This document shows positions 9,515 to 18,557 of a stretch of DNA of 64,000 nucleotides, one piece after another (position 1 is the stretch's first letter; the number at the start of each line of letters is the position of its first letter). A program made the position numbers and the translations under genes. Source of the DNA: Anabaena minutissima FACHB-250 (lineage in GTDB: Bacteria > Cyanobacteriota > Cyanobacteriia > Cyanobacteriales > Nostocaceae). A model generated the notes under the pieces. It had not been told where the DNA came from. It was given only the letters and a program-made list of their open reading frames with translations, and searched no databases. Location of the stretch: contig NZ_JACJRG010000010.1 of NCBI RefSeq assembly GCF_014697125.1, positions 124,001-188,000 on the forward strand, in the 5' to 3' direction.

Positions 9515-9856
9515 ATGGTTAATATCAAACTATTTCTTTATAATCAGGTTTTTCAAAAAGTCAACCCCAAGATATTTATTTTTATAAAAATCATATCTAT
9601 AGTGGTTACGACTGGAGCAATTTTCTTAGAATTATGGAATGATTATCTGCTAATAAATAACCAGCAAATTTTAAATCATTTAAATATAATTCTTTGGATA
9701 GGGCGAATTGTTATCACAAGCCATTTTTTAGAAGCAGTAATAGCAACTACTTATGCACCTGCAAAAAACAGGACACCATTACATTATGGTATTTATACTT
9801 TTTTTGTAGGCACAATTGGTTTGTTAGAACTATTTAATCAGGAAGAGTTGTCCTAA
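9515..9856 (+). CDS. Small conserved-type membrane protein, function unknown
   Basis: A 113-residue protein with three clear hydrophobic helices (about residues 20-42, 55-80 and 88-108). The loop after helix 2 reads ATTYAPAKNRTPLHYG. I do not recognise a named family. It begins 1 bp after the stop of the phycobiliprotein-like gene, so translational coupling is likely, and it may anchor or accompany that protein. No signal peptide or lipobox is visible. Confidence 0.6.
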   Translation: MVNIKLFLYNQVFQKVNPKIFIFIKIISIVVTTGAIFLELWNDYLLINNQQILNHLNIILWIGRIVITSHFLEAVIATTYAPAKNRTPLHYGIYTFFVGTIGLLELFNQEELS

Positions 9857-9976
9857 GTTGACATTTTTACTAACGTTAGCTCGCTAAATCTTCACGAAAT
9901 TGAAAACGTCCTCAGCGATGCGATCGCACTTGCTCATTGACGTAGCCAGCAAAATTAAATCAATTATTGTGCCTTG

Positions 9977-11617
9977 TTAATTATTGCTTGGTTGGGTTTC
10001 TAAAAGCTTGTCGTTTTTCTGAGATGGTACTTTTGCAGGTGGGATATCAGTCGATGAATTTTGTTTAACTTCCACAGTTGGCACTACCACAGAAGAAGAA
10101 TCGGGATTTTTAGACTCCGTAGGTGGTGCGCTTGGTAGTACCACAGGTTTAGGCTGTTTATCAACTGGGGACGGGGTAGAATTCTGGCTACTAGAGGGTG
10201 GGGAATTTTCTAAAGAGTTGGCGGGGTTAGCTTTACGAGAGGAACGAATTTCCCGCAGCTTCTCTACTAGGGATGGTGAAGCTTCAGTGTTAGATGAGGG
10301 AGGAGATTTTTCAGAATTGACCCTTGCTGATTCTCCAGTGTTGGGTTGTGGTGATTGTTCTGTAGCACTGCTGTTGGTATTTGCAGGTTCGGTTTGTTGT
10401 TCAGGTAAGTTGCGTCTGCGTCGTCTAAAGTTGGTAGTGGGTGTAGTTTCTCCAGAATCAACAGTGGAAGATTTGCGGATATTGTTGTTTTCTTGTGGGG
10501 TAGTGTTTTTACCCCCTAATTCTAGTGGGCGTTCTTCAAACAATGGTTTGGAAGGTGACTTGGGTTGAGAATCAGAAAACATATTGGTGATGCCAAAACC
10601 TGCGGTAGCAGCAACTAAAGCGACACTAACACCCAAGAAAACCTTAGAAGTCGCTAGCTTCTGAACCATGATGGCGATGTTTCTTAATGGCGAGGTTTTC
10701 TTCACACTACTGAAAATATTGCCGCTAGCCGCATTTTCGAGATTGTGAACAGATAAATCGATAGTAGGGACTGCATAGGTGGGGATGACTTGCGGTGCAA
10801 CGTTTATACCACTACCTGGTAGTAGTTGCAGCCACTCAGCAACGGTGGCGGGACGAAAGCGAGATTCTACAGCCATTCCACGCATGACGGCTTGATTGAC
10901 AGATGCACTGAGATGGGGTTGCAGTTCGCGGGGGGCTGGCATTTGTTCGCGATCGCGTAATAATGCTGGTAAGGGTACTTGTCCTGTTAATAAGGCATAC
11001 AAAGTAGCTGCCAAACCATAAACATCTGTAGCGGGTGTACGCATCGCTTGGGTTAAATACTGCTCAATGGGGGAATAGCCTTCAGATACTATTCCTGTGT
11101 GAGTTTGCCTCACGCCATTATTAAATTCACGGGCAATGCCAAAATCAATCAGGACGACTTCCTGAGTGCCTTGACGAAGAATAATGTTATCTGGTTTAAC
11201 ATCTCGATGCAGTAAGCCATTGCTGTGAACTACCTGCAATGCTGCGCCGATTTGTCGGATATAATGAATAGCTGTGGCTTCAGGTAAGGGTATTCCTGGC
11301 AAGATAAACGCATCTCCCAAGGTTTCCCCAGGAATATACTCCATCACCATGTAAGGGAGTCCGTCTTCTACAAAAAAATCGCTGACTCTGACAATATTGG
11401 GATGAACGCAAGTCGCTAATCTTCTGGCTTCATCTTGGAATTGTTGCTCGAACTTCGCAAACTCAGAATGTTGTCGCAGTTTTTCATTAATTGTTTTCAT
11501 CACTACCTCCTGTTCTAAGTAGTGATGAGTAGCTTTAAACGTAATGCCAAAGCCACCGCGTCCAATTTCTTGGATAAGGGTGTATTTCCCACCCTGCAAA
11601 ATTTTACCTGCTACCAT
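9977..11617 (-). CDS. Membrane-anchored serine/threonine protein kinase (Hanks type)
   Basis: The start at 11617 ([16 protein letters not shown]) is preferred over the ATG at 11692 because the extra 25 residues are low quality and the kinase domain conventionally begins near this point. The product has 546 residues. The N-terminal kinase domain (about 10-265) is complete: [13 protein letters not shown] (P-loop), VVMK (catalytic Lys), [10 protein letters not shown] and LIDFGIA. A single membrane helix around residues 325-345 is followed by a long Pro/Ser/Thr/Asn-rich tail with no recognisable domain, probably on the outer side. It should phosphorylate Ser/Thr on cytoplasmic targets, which are unknown. 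Convergent or isolated neighbours give no pathway clue. Confidence 0.88.
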   Translation of the reverse strand: MVAGKILQGGKYTLIQEIGRGGFGITFKATHHYLEQEVVMKTINEKLRQHSEFAKFEQQFQDEARRLATCVHPNIVRVSDFFVEDGLPYMVMEYIPGETLGDAFILPGIPLPEATAIHYIRQIGAALQVVHSNGLLHRDVKPDNIILRQGTQEVVLIDFGIAREFNNGVRQTHTGIVSEGYSPIEQYLTQAMRTPATDVYGLAATLYALLTGQVPLPALLRDREQMPAPRELQPHLSASVNQAVMRGMAVESRFRPATVAEWLQLLPGSGINVAPQVIPTYAVPTIDLSVHNLENAASGNIFSSVKKTSPLRNIAIMVQKLATSKVFLGVSVALVAATAGFGITNMFSDSQPKSPSKPLFEERPLELGGKNTTPQENNNIRKSSTVDSGETTPTTNFRRRRRNLPEQQTEPANTNSSATEQSPQPNTGESARVNSEKSPPSSNTEASPSLVEKLREIRSSRKANPANSLENSPPSSSQNSTPSPVDKQPKPVVLPSAPPTESKNPDSSSVVVPTVEVKQNSSTDIPPAKVPSQKNDKLLETQPSNN

Positions 11618-11853
11618 AAAGAGCCTGCGTCCTGAGTCCTGATTCCACGATGAGAATACGGTACTATTTTCTGGTTGTCGGGAGAGAGCCAAATCAAAAG
11701 CCTATCCATATTGATTGTATTAGTTAACTAGCTCAAAGTTCTGCTGCAATCAGGACAATTGATTTTTTGTATCTCCCGTCTTGGTCAAACCCTCCTGTGG
11801 TTGACTATAGTTTTTTCTTCTCAATAATACAGTAGGCGAAAAATAATGCCCAT

Positions 11854-12339
11854 CTAAAATAATATTTGCCAGAGTATATAAAGATTTAGTAAATCAAGTA
11901 GCAGGGCAACAATTACTTTAATACGTCGATTGGAACTGATTTGACGTCGGGAAACTAATAAACGCACCAGTAGCCATAGAGAGTAAATTTGAATGGGTAG
12001 GAAGAGTAAAATTAGACCAATTACAGATGTGCGAAATGCTCTATCTGCGGTTTCATCTGCCCAAGATATTTTTTCTATATCATCATCTTGCAGCCATTCG
12101 TCTGCTGAATCTTCTATCTCAAACTCAGAAGATACTAAAACTTTTTTGGCTTGTTCTAAATCTGTTTGATTAACTTGTAATTTAATCCAGCCAACGGCTA
12201 CTGTTAGATGCCATGCCATGTTGACAGTAGACTCATTAGCTAAGTAGCATTGAATGCCTTCAGATTCTAATAACTGCTTGGCTAAATTGGCATCAACATA
12301 GTTACTAAAAGTGGATACTGTGACAAAATTATTAACCAT
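11854..12339 (-). CDS. DUF2007-domain membrane protein
   Basis: A 161-residue protein. The N-terminal 70 residues (VTVSTFSNYVDANLAKQLLE..GI.CYLANE) match the DUF2007 'putative signal transducing protein' fold, which is PII-like in shape. Next comes an acidic linker (DSADEWLQDDD), then two membrane helices at about 106-130 and 140-160. Function is unknown for the family. It sits alone between the kinase and uvrB, with about 330 bp of repeat-bearing DNA upstream. Confidence 0.7.
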   Translation of the reverse strand: MVNNFVTVSTFSNYVDANLAKQLLESEGIQCYLANESTVNMAWHLTVAVGWIKLQVNQTDLEQAKKVLVSSEFEIEDSADEWLQDDDIEKISWADETADRAFRTSVIGLILLFLPIQIYSLWLLVRLLVSRRQISSNRRIKVIVALLLDLLNLYILWQILF

Positions 12340-12453
12340 GCCGCTTTGTGTAATATATTGAATACAGCAAGATTTATTTGTTCTGGAATTGCAGTATAGG
12401 TGTAAATCAGGAATTATAAGTTATCTCGAAATAAATTATAATAAAGCTATGTA

Positions 12454-12556
12454 ATACCAATTCGCAATTCGCAATTCGCAATTCGCAATTAAGAAAGTCA
12501 GATACCATCTGGATTTCAAGCTTTGCATCTGTTGCTTAATTTTGGAGAATTGGTAT
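12454..12556. repeat. Inverted-repeat-bounded interspersed element
   Basis: ATACCAATTC (12454-12463) and its complement GAATTGGTAT (12547-12556) bound about 80 bp. The left arm carries a heptamer array. This looks like a non-coding MITE-like repeat of Nostocales genomes. The rest of the 12340-12672 intergenic region shows nothing beyond this element and the uvrB terminator. Confidence 0.55.
12459..12490. repeat. STRR heptamer array AATTCGC x4.5
   Basis: Four full copies of AATTCGC followed by AATT. This is a short tandemly repeated repetitive (STRR) sequence of the kind known in heterocystous cyanobacteria. Confidence 0.85.
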
Positions 12557-12635
12557 AAATACCGTAGAGTAAAGTAGCAAGATATTTAACTGATTGATAT
12601 TGGCAGGCGATCGCTCTGGTTTTGAGTCAGCAGTG

Positions 12636-12664
12636 AAAACCCCGATTTTTCTCCACAATCGGGG
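12636..12664 (-). terminator. Hairpin terminator of uvrB
   Basis: CCCCGATT (12640-12647) pairs with AATCGGGG (12657-12664). Read on the minus strand, the hairpin is followed by TTTT just after the uvrB stop. Confidence 0.7.
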
Positions 12665-12672
12665 TAATTTTG

Positions 12673-14670
12673 TTAACGTCCTAGCATTTTATCGCGCAGT
12701 TGCTTGATGCGATCGCGCAATTTTGCCGCCTCTTCAAACTCTAGGTTTTTCGCTGCGGCTTTCATCTGTGTTTCTAGTTGGGTAATCAATTCAGGAATCT
12801 GCTCTAATGGCAATTCAGATAAATTTTCTTCTACAACTTTAAAGTCTCCTGCATTCAATCTTCTAGAAATATCTAAGAAAGATAAAATCGCATTACCTGA
12901 TCTTTTCACAATTGGTTGCGGTGTAATTCCGTGCATTCGATTATGTGCCATTTGAATTCCCCGCCGTCTATCAGTTTCTTCAATAGCTTTCACCATGCTG
13001 TTGGTGAAATTATCAGCGTATAAAATTGCTTGTCCTCGGATGTGACGCGCGGCTCTCCCGATAGTTTGAATTAAAGAACGTTCAGCGCGCAAAAATCCTT
13101 CTTTATCGGCATCCATAATTACCACTAAAGAAACTTCCGGTAAATCTAAACCTTCCCGCAGTAAGTTCACACCCACCAAAACATCAAATTTACCCTCACG
13201 TAAATCTTCTAAAATTTCAATGCGCTGAATGGAATTAATCTCTGAGTGTAAATAACGCACCCGAATGCTGTGTTCTTGCAGATACTCGGTTAAGTCTTCC
13301 GCCATGCGTTTAGTCAAAGTGGTAATCAATACCCGTTCTTGGCGATCAATTCTATCTTTAATTTCTCCCAACAAATCATCAATTTGTCCGTCTGTGGGAC
13401 GCACAAAAATCTCTGGGTCAATTACACCAGTCGGTCTAATTACTTGCTCAACTATCCTATCTTCAGAAATTTCTAATTCCCAATTTCCTGGGGTAGCAGA
13501 AACGAAAATACATTGATTGACTTTCGTCCAAAATTCCTCTGCTTTTAAAGGCCTGTTATCCGCCGCACTAGGTAGTCTAAAACCATGTTCAATTAAAACT
13601 TTCTTTCTGGCTTGGTCACCGTTATACATAGCCCGAATTTGCGGTACAGTAACGTGAGATTCATCAATTACTAACAGCCAATCTTTAGGAAAATAATCAA
13701 TTAAACATTCTGGCGGTTCTCCAGCTTGTCTACCTGCTAAGTGACGAGAATAGTTTTCTACCCCGTTACAGTAACCAACTTCACGCAACATTTCTAAGTC
13801 ATAACGTGTACGCTGGTCTATGCGTTGCGCTTCCACTAACTTACCAGCTGCTTCTAGTTCTGTTTTTTGTTGTTTTAATTCAGCCGCAATGTCTTCACAG
13901 GCGACTTCTAAACGTTCCTCTGGGGTGACAAAGTGACGCGCTGGGTAAATATTCACAGCTTGCAAACTATTGATAATTTCACCCGTTACGGGGTCAATAT
14001 AGCGAATTGCGTCAATTTCATCGCCAAAGAATTCCACCCGAATAATCCTATCTTCGTAGGCGGGGCCAATTTCTAAAACATCACCCCGGACACGGAAACG
14101 TCCCCGTCCCATTTCGATATCGTTACGACTGTACTGCACTGAAGTTAAATCCCGCAAAATCTGGCGTTGATTTACTTCCATCCCAATTTGTAGTGGGATA
14201 GCCGCTTTCAGATATTCGGCGGGGATACCCAAACCATAGATACAGCTAATTGATGCTACAACAATCACATCACGCCGTTCAAATAGCGATCGCGTCGCAG
14301 AGTGACGTAGCATATCTATTTCATCATTAATCGCCGCCGTTTTCTCAATGTAGGTGTCGGTAACGGGAATATACGCCTCTGGCTGATAGTAGTCGTAGTA
14401 ACTGACAAAATATTCAACAGCGTTATTGGGGAAGAACTCCCGCAACTCATTACAAAGTTGTGCAGCTAGGGTTTTATTGTGCGCCAAAACTAAAGTCGGC
14501 TTACCCACCTTCTCAATTACTGCTGCTATGGAAAATGTTTTACCTGTTCCCGTCGCCCCTAGTAAGGTTTGGTAACGGTTATTCGCTTCTATACTAGCAA
14601 CTAACTGCGCGATCGCTTGTGGTTGATCACCAGTCGGACTAAAGGGAGCTTGCAGACCAAAATCTGTCAT
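12673..14670 (-). CDS. uvrB: Excinuclease ABC subunit B (UvrB)
   Basis: The 665-residue damage-verification helicase of nucleotide excision repair. It is loaded by UvrA, and UvrC then makes the incisions. Visible signatures: Walker A at 38-45 (GATGTGKT); the [16 protein letters not shown] beta-hairpin around residue 90-105, which inserts between the DNA strands; the DEAD-box equivalent [12 protein letters not shown]; the helicase motif VI region QTIGRAARH; and a C-terminal UVR motif ([17 protein letters not shown]), which contacts UvrC. Length is typical. The start at [10 protein letters not shown] is the usual cyanobacterial N-terminus. No uvrA or uvrC is nearby, as is normal in cyanobacteria. 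Confidence 0.97.
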   Translation of the reverse strand: MTDFGLQAPFSPTGDQPQAIAQLVASIEANNRYQTLLGATGTGKTFSIAAVIEKVGKPTLVLAHNKTLAAQLCNELREFFPNNAVEYFVSYYDYYQPEAYIPVTDTYIEKTAAINDEIDMLRHSATRSLFERRDVIVVASISCIYGLGIPAEYLKAAIPLQIGMEVNQRQILRDLTSVQYSRNDIEMGRGRFRVRGDVLEIGPAYEDRIIRVEFFGDEIDAIRYIDPVTGEIINSLQAVNIYPARHFVTPEERLEVACEDIAAELKQQKTELEAAGKLVEAQRIDQRTRYDLEMLREVGYCNGVENYSRHLAGRQAGEPPECLIDYFPKDWLLVIDESHVTVPQIRAMYNGDQARKKVLIEHGFRLPSAADNRPLKAEEFWTKVNQCIFVSATPGNWELEISEDRIVEQVIRPTGVIDPEIFVRPTDGQIDDLLGEIKDRIDRQERVLITTLTKRMAEDLTEYLQEHSIRVRYLHSEINSIQRIEILEDLREGKFDVLVGVNLLREGLDLPEVSLVVIMDADKEGFLRAERSLIQTIGRAARHIRGQAILYADNFTNSMVKAIEETDRRRGIQMAHNRMHGITPQPIVKRSGNAILSFLDISRRLNAGDFKVVEENLSELPLEQIPELITQLETQMKAAAKNLEFEEAAKLRDRIKQLRDKMLGR

Positions 14671-14719
14671 ACATTTGTACTAAGAAATACCCTATCTCAT
14701 AGTAGCGTTAGGGAGTGGG

Positions 14720-14872
14720 GAGTGATGAGTAATGAGTGGTGAGTGATGAGTGGTGAGTGATGAGTGATGAGTGGTGAGTGATGAGTGATGAGTGATGAGT
14801 AATGAGTGGTGAGTAATGAGTGATGAGTGATGAGTGATGAGTGATGAGTGATGAGTAGTGAGTGCTGAGTGG
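14720..14872. repeat. STRR array of GAGTGAT-type heptamers (about 22 units)
   Basis: An uninterrupted run of seven-base units GAGTGAT, with the variants GAGTAAT, GAGTGGT, GAGTAGT and GAGTGCT, lies just upstream of uvrB. The repeat happens to be open on the minus strand, but that is an artefact of its period. The rest of 14671-15115 is a pyrimidine-rich tract and AT-rich promoter-like sequence. Confidence 0.9.
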
Positions 14873-15115
14873 CCATTGTATTTTTCTCCCCCTGCTTCCC
14901 CTGCTTTCTTTTCCTCAGTCCCCAGTCCCCAATCCCTTTTCAATTCAGCAATCTTACTTTACAAAAATTCTCAGTTTAAATTTACTTATATATCAGTTTT
15001 GAAGATACTTGTATCTATGCAAGGTTGTTTAAGGTTAAACTCTGTTATATAGGAAATATTTTAAGCTTTCCTTAAATATTGTAAAGTTCAGTTACGAAAC
15101 CAGAGGTGTCTAGTT

Positions 15116-15604
15116 ATGACCATCAGCACTAATGGCAAAACAGTCAGCCCTCGGCAAAGACGTGCCAAACTTAAAGGAGAAACAACGGTGGAAGTCGAAA
15201 ATAACCAAGGTCATAGCTCGAATCAAGAACAAGTCGAAAAAGGTGCTAATTTACCAGTGCAGTTAGAAAAATCGAATAAACAAGAAGTGGTAGGAACGTT
15301 AGCCGTTGCTGGAGAGCGTCCTATTACTAGTAGTGATTTAGAAGTTGCTCATACATTTTCTAGTGCTGGAATACGTCCCATTGGTGTAAGTCATTTGGAA
15401 GTAGTTGAGACAATAAATATAATGGGACTCCGTCCCATAGGTGCTAATACATTCCAAGTTATGGACAGTATTAACTTGTCAGGAATTCGTCCAATTTCTT
15501 CTAGTGCGCTAGTTATTTCTAGCAATTATTCTGTAATGGGTAATCGTCCAGTTGCTCCCAACGAGACAGATGATTCTGATAGTCTGATGGGTTTTATAGA
15601 TTAG
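15116..15604 (+). CDS. Unrecognised protein with five 19-residue G-x-R-P-I repeats
   Basis: A 162-residue protein that I cannot assign to a named family. The N-terminal 55 residues are polar and basic-to-acidic (RQRRAKLKGE, then Gln/Glu/Asn-rich), probably disordered. Residues 58-150 form five consecutive 19-residue units with consensus V-x-x-T-x4-G-x-R-P-I-x4-L-E. The GxRP core recurs at residues 66, 85, 104, 123 and 142, exactly 19 apart. There is no signal peptide or membrane helix, so it is cytoplasmic. The regular period suggests a small beta-solenoid or a repetitive binding surface. A good terminator follows at 15645, so it is probably monocistronic. Confidence 0.65.
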   Translation: MTISTNGKTVSPRQRRAKLKGETTVEVENNQGHSSNQEQVEKGANLPVQLEKSNKQEVVGTLAVAGERPITSSDLEVAHTFSSAGIRPIGVSHLEVVETINIMGLRPIGANTFQVMDSINLSGIRPISSSALVISSNYSVMGNRPVAPNETDDSDSLMGFID

Positions 15605-15644
15605 ATAAACAAAGAATCTCATTAATTTTAATAAATCCATTATT

Positions 15645-15675
15645 AACCCAGTTGCTGATAGTGACTGGGTTTTTG
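15645..15675 (+). terminator. Rho-independent terminator after the GxRPI-repeat gene
   Basis: AACCCAGT (15645-15652) pairs with ACTGGGTT (15664-15671), and a run of T follows. Confidence 0.8.
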
Positions 15676-15751
15676 ATTGAGAAAATATATAGGCATCGGA
15701 TTTTATTTCTGTTGGCGTAGCCTGCGCTTGCGCTTAAAAATCTAAGATACA

Positions 15752-15840
15752 AGGTTGGGTTAAACGTAGCGTAACCCAAGATGGACTCAGACACTCAACA
15801 TAGATGTTGGTGTTGGGTTTACCTTACGTCAACCCAACCT
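15752..15840. repeat. Paired-hairpin interspersed repeat
   Basis: An outer inverted repeat, AGGTTGGGTT (15752-15761) with AACCCAACCT (15831-15840), contains two local hairpins. Each pairs TTGGGTT with AACCCAA (15755-15778 and about 15813-15838). This resembles the mobile palindromic repeats common between Nostoc genes. The rest of 15605-16120 shows no gene. Confidence 0.6.
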
Positions 15841-16120
15841 ATATTTTTTGCAACACCAAGAAATTAATTTATTGCCAGCATAAGAAACTGGTGAAATATA
15901 TAGGAAAAGCGGGTTTTCAAAGTTTCATATGTATCATGTAATAGATAAAAAAGCTATATATGTTTGTTGGTTTTATGTCTTTGTGTATAGGTCAACAATA
16001 TATCCTGTGGAGGAAGTTAGCAGAAATTAATAAAGTTAGATTGTATAGAGTGATAACCAAATAAATTCAAAGTTAATTTATTGCTTTGAAGCTAATCATT
16101 CATAAATTTAGGAGTGCAAA

Positions 16121-16303
16121 ATGAGTTTAGAAGAAAGAGCGAAAGCTACAGGTAAAAATATTGAAGGGAAAGCCCAAGAAGCACTCGGAAATGTGACTGG
16201 TGATCCTGAAGATCAAGCTGAGGGCAAAGCCAAGCAAGCCGAAAGTCAAGTACGTCACGGTGTCGAAGATGTCAAAGATAACGTGAAGAAGAAGCTTGAT
16301 TAA
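16121..16303 (+). CDS. CsbD-family stress protein
   Basis: A 60-residue hydrophilic protein of the CsbD-like family: MSLEERAKATGKNIEGKAQEALG followed (after a break) by the family's GNVTGDPEDQAEGKAKQAE core and a Lys-rich C-terminal helix. CsbD proteins are general-stress proteins of unknown mechanism, probably intrinsically flexible helical bundles in the cytoplasm. GGAG lies a few bases before the ATG. The gene appears monocistronic. Confidence 0.9.
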   Translation: MSLEERAKATGKNIEGKAQEALGNVTGDPEDQAEGKAKQAESQVRHGVEDVKDNVKKKLD

Positions 16304-16478
16304 CTCTAGTTTGTTTTAAGTATTTGAAGGCTTTTCCGGGTGGAGATATAGCATTGACTGTAGGGATATGTATATCATATCTCTACCTTTCTACACTGGT
16401 TTTGAGCATATAATTCATATTTAATAAATAAAAACTTTAGTAAATTTTCTAGCAAAGATTTTAATAGGAGGAAAAAAT

Positions 16479-16919
16479 ATGATTCTGCTACAGCAGAGTC
16501 GCAAATTTTTGACGACTTTTGTTTTAATTTTGGTGTTGATGATAGTTACGGCTTGCGGTGGCGGAACAGTAACCCAAAGTGACCGTATTACCTCACCTCC
16601 AGCCATTGGTAGAGATATAACTTATTCAGAGTTAGAGAGAGGTAACACCCCATCAGGACAAAGTTTTGGTAACTGGGTTGTACAAACATCTAGGGGATTA
16701 GTCCAAGATGCTTATGTACGTGATAACAACAAACTAGGCGTTGTGATTTCTCCTCAAGTCCGTCCTAACGAAGTGAAACCTTTAGCCAAATCTTTAGCAC
16801 AAGGTTTTCGGAAGAATTTCCCCAATCAAAATTTAACTGTTCTGATTTACGGGCCTGACAAAAAGCTAATTGTAACTGCCAAATACGATACTCAAACCAA
16901 TCAGATTCAGTATACCTAA
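16479..16919 (+). CDS. Putative lipoprotein of unknown function
   Basis: A 146-residue protein with a basic N-terminus, a hydrophobic segment at about 11-24 and the lipobox VTAC (lipidated Cys at 26) followed by GGG. It is therefore probably an exported, membrane-anchored lipoprotein. The mature part (FGNWVVQTSRGLVQDAYVRD, then GVVISPQVRPNEVKPLAKSL) looks like a compact alpha/beta domain of about 100 residues. I do not recognise a named family. A strong AGGAGG lies upstream of the ATG. A 26-bp near-palindrome at 16928-16953 separates it from the next gene on the same strand. Confidence 0.75.
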   Translation: MILLQQSRKFLTTFVLILVLMIVTACGGGTVTQSDRITSPPAIGRDITYSELERGNTPSGQSFGNWVVQTSRGLVQDAYVRDNNKLGVVISPQVRPNEVKPLAKSLAQGFRKNFPNQNLTVLIYGPDKKLIVTAKYDTQTNQIQYT

Positions 16920-16927
16920 TAGAGTTC

Positions 16928-16953
16928 GTAGTTAGGACTTAAGTCTTAACTAC
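16928..16953. repeat. Near-perfect palindrome between two genes
   Basis: GTAGTTAGGACTT is followed directly by AAGTCTTAACTAC, an almost perfect dyad. A related dyad (GTAGTAAGGACTTTAGTCC) lies near 39029. It probably acts as an attenuating hairpin and looks like an interspersed repeat. Confidence 0.5.
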
Positions 16954-16984
16954 AAACTTTTAAAACTAGAAGGAGATGAGAAAA

Positions 16985-17506
16985 GTGACCAGCAGTGAAG
17001 AATACAGACGGCAAATCATGAAGGATTTAGCTGGAGGAAATATTGAATCTCTAGATGATGTAAGTAGTGATTCTGGGACTCAATACGAAACCTTCGATGA
17101 TTTTGCTCAACGGACAACACCAGATCAACGCCGTAGTTTGTTCAATCGTTCCTTGCAACCAGAACGGATTCCCCCTAGTCAAATGGAACCCGAATTGCAA
17201 AAAGCGATCGCCCAAATTAAACCCAATGAACGAGATGATGTCGCACGCGCGTTTTTCAAACATTTCAAGCAAAGAGGTTTAGACGACCGCCACCTAGAAC
17301 AGCAATTAGGTCTTTCCACACACCACGCCAGCCGGATGAATGCGGATGATGTCAGTCGGCTTGCATCCTTCGCCTATCACAATCACCCCGACATCTTCCG
17401 CGAAGTTCTAGCCGAACAGCCAGGGATTATCAAGTTCCTCAGCAATCCTGTAGTTGCAGGGATTATCGGTATAGCAGCCGCCAAGTGGTTGGGTAGCCGC
17501 AAATAA
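16985..17506 (+). CDS. Conserved-type hypothetical protein, C-terminally hydrophobic
   Basis: I prefer the GTG at 16985 to the ATG at 16976. The Shine-Dalgarno AAGGAG (16970-16975) touches the ATG but lies 9 bp before the GTG. The product has 173 residues. The N-terminal half is polar and charged, with QIKPNERDDVARAFFKHFKQRG and LSTHHASRMNADDVSRLASFAYHNHPDIF in the middle. The last 25 residues (FLSNPVVAGIIGIAAAKWLG) form a short hydrophobic helix that could insert in a membrane. No named domain is recognised. It may belong with the upstream lipoprotein gene (65 bp gap). Confidence 0.65.
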   Translation: MTSSEEYRRQIMKDLAGGNIESLDDVSSDSGTQYETFDDFAQRTTPDQRRSLFNRSLQPERIPPSQMEPELQKAIAQIKPNERDDVARAFFKHFKQRGLDDRHLEQQLGLSTHHASRMNADDVSRLASFAYHNHPDIFREVLAEQPGIIKFLSNPVVAGIIGIAAAKWLGSRK

Positions 17507-17578
17507 AGAGTGCTGAGTTCGGTTAGCAGTAGCGTGGCGTTGAGCAGAGTGGTGAGTGCTGAGTCGAAATACCTCCGA

Positions 17579-17719
17579 CACTCACTACTCACCACTCACT
17601 ACTCACTACTCGCTTCACTACTCACTACTCACTACTCGCTTCACTACTCACTACTCACTACTCACTACTCACTACTCATTACTCAGCACTCAGCACTCAG
17701 CACTCAGCACTCAGCACTC
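17579..17719. repeat. STRR array of ACTCACT / CAGCACT heptamers (about 20 units)
   Basis: Seven-base units related to ACTCACT, interrupted twice by CGCTTC, are followed by five CAGCACT units. It lies between two convergent genes and reaches the 3' end of the DUF928 gene. It is the complement type of the array at 14720. Confidence 0.9.
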
Positions 17720-17720
17720 C

Positions 17721-18530
17721 TTACTGCGTTCTGGGTTTGCAACAATTAATCAGTGGCTGATTAGCTATTTCCTCTAAGCCAACTGAATGAAGTAAAGTTG
17801 TCCACTTTGTTAGTAAAGATTCATTTTTGGGATTGGTAAGGCGTAATTCTGCCAAACTTGCAATAGCATCATACCAAACACCATTTGCAGCATAAAGCGT
17901 TACTTTTTGTTGAAGTTCTGCTTGTTTTAGTTGTTCTGTTAATGTTGAATTTTGGTTAACCCGTTGCACCCAACCCTCTGCATAATCCAGTTTCAGGGGT
18001 TGTTTTTGGTCGCATTGAACCCGTACCTTAAAAAACCAGTGATACATTGTTCCTACCTGCAATGAGGCTGCACTTGGGGGTAAATGAACGCTCATAATTC
18101 CTGGTGACTCTGGTGCTGTCAGATAAGTACGGTATACAGTTTTACTTTTATTCTGAGTTTGTTCTTGCAAAACAAACTCTATATTGGCGATAGATGAAGC
18201 ATTGTAGGGAACAAAAAAGAAAAAATCAGGATTTTCAGCGTTTGTTAACCCCCAAACTTGAGTTATGGGAACAACAGCTTGCTGACCTTGGTTAATAGTC
18301 TGTTGGTAGGTTGGGACTAAGGCTGTTACTGTTTGACTCCCTGCATCGCATCCACGGCTTGCAGCCCCACTTCTAGACCCGGCTGCACTACGGTCTGGTG
18401 GTGGCGGTGGTGGGATAAATTTGACTGAAGCAAGATGATGATTAACTGGTAAAGCCTGAAGTTTTAGAGGGTAGGATATATTACTAGTCAATAGTATCCC
18501 CAAGGCTATAGTTAATTGAAGGATTTTCAT
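17721..18530 (-). CDS. DUF928-domain exported protein
   Basis: A 269-residue protein with a signal peptide (hydrophobic residues about 4-20, cleavage probably near LQALP). A short Pro run (FIPPPPPPDR) leads into the DUF928 domain, roughly residues 60-245: TVTALVPTYQQT, then FFFVPYNAS and a cysteine-containing WFFKVRVQC. DUF928 is a mainly cyanobacterial periplasmic domain of unknown function. The gene lies 27 bp downstream of the CHAT-CHASE2 gene on the same strand. This suggests that a periplasmic DUF928 protein partners the extracytoplasmic CHASE2 sensor. The C-terminus ends next to an STRR array. Confidence 0.82.
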   Translation of the reverse strand: MKILQLTIALGILLTSNISYPLKLQALPVNHHLASVKFIPPPPPPDRSAAGSRSGAASRGCDAGSQTVTALVPTYQQTINQGQQAVVPITQVWGLTNAENPDFFFFVPYNASSIANIEFVLQEQTQNKSKTVYRTYLTAPESPGIMSVHLPPSAASLQVGTMYHWFFKVRVQCDQKQPLKLDYAEGWVQRVNQNSTLTEQLKQAELQQKVTLYAANGVWYDAIASLAELRLTNPKNESLLTKWTTLLHSVGLEEIANQPLINCCKPRTQ

Positions 18531-18557
18531 AATTTGTTGTCAAGCAAAAATATATTT

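Noticed and set aside
14692..14943. Minus-strand 83-residue ORF (Ser/Thr/His-rich)
   Set aside because: It is a translation of the GAGTGAT heptamer array; the His-Ser-Leu pattern follows from the repeat.
17510..17777. Two overlapping plus-strand ORFs rich in Tyr-Ser-Leu
   Set aside because: They are encoded by the ACTCACT repeat array in two frames.
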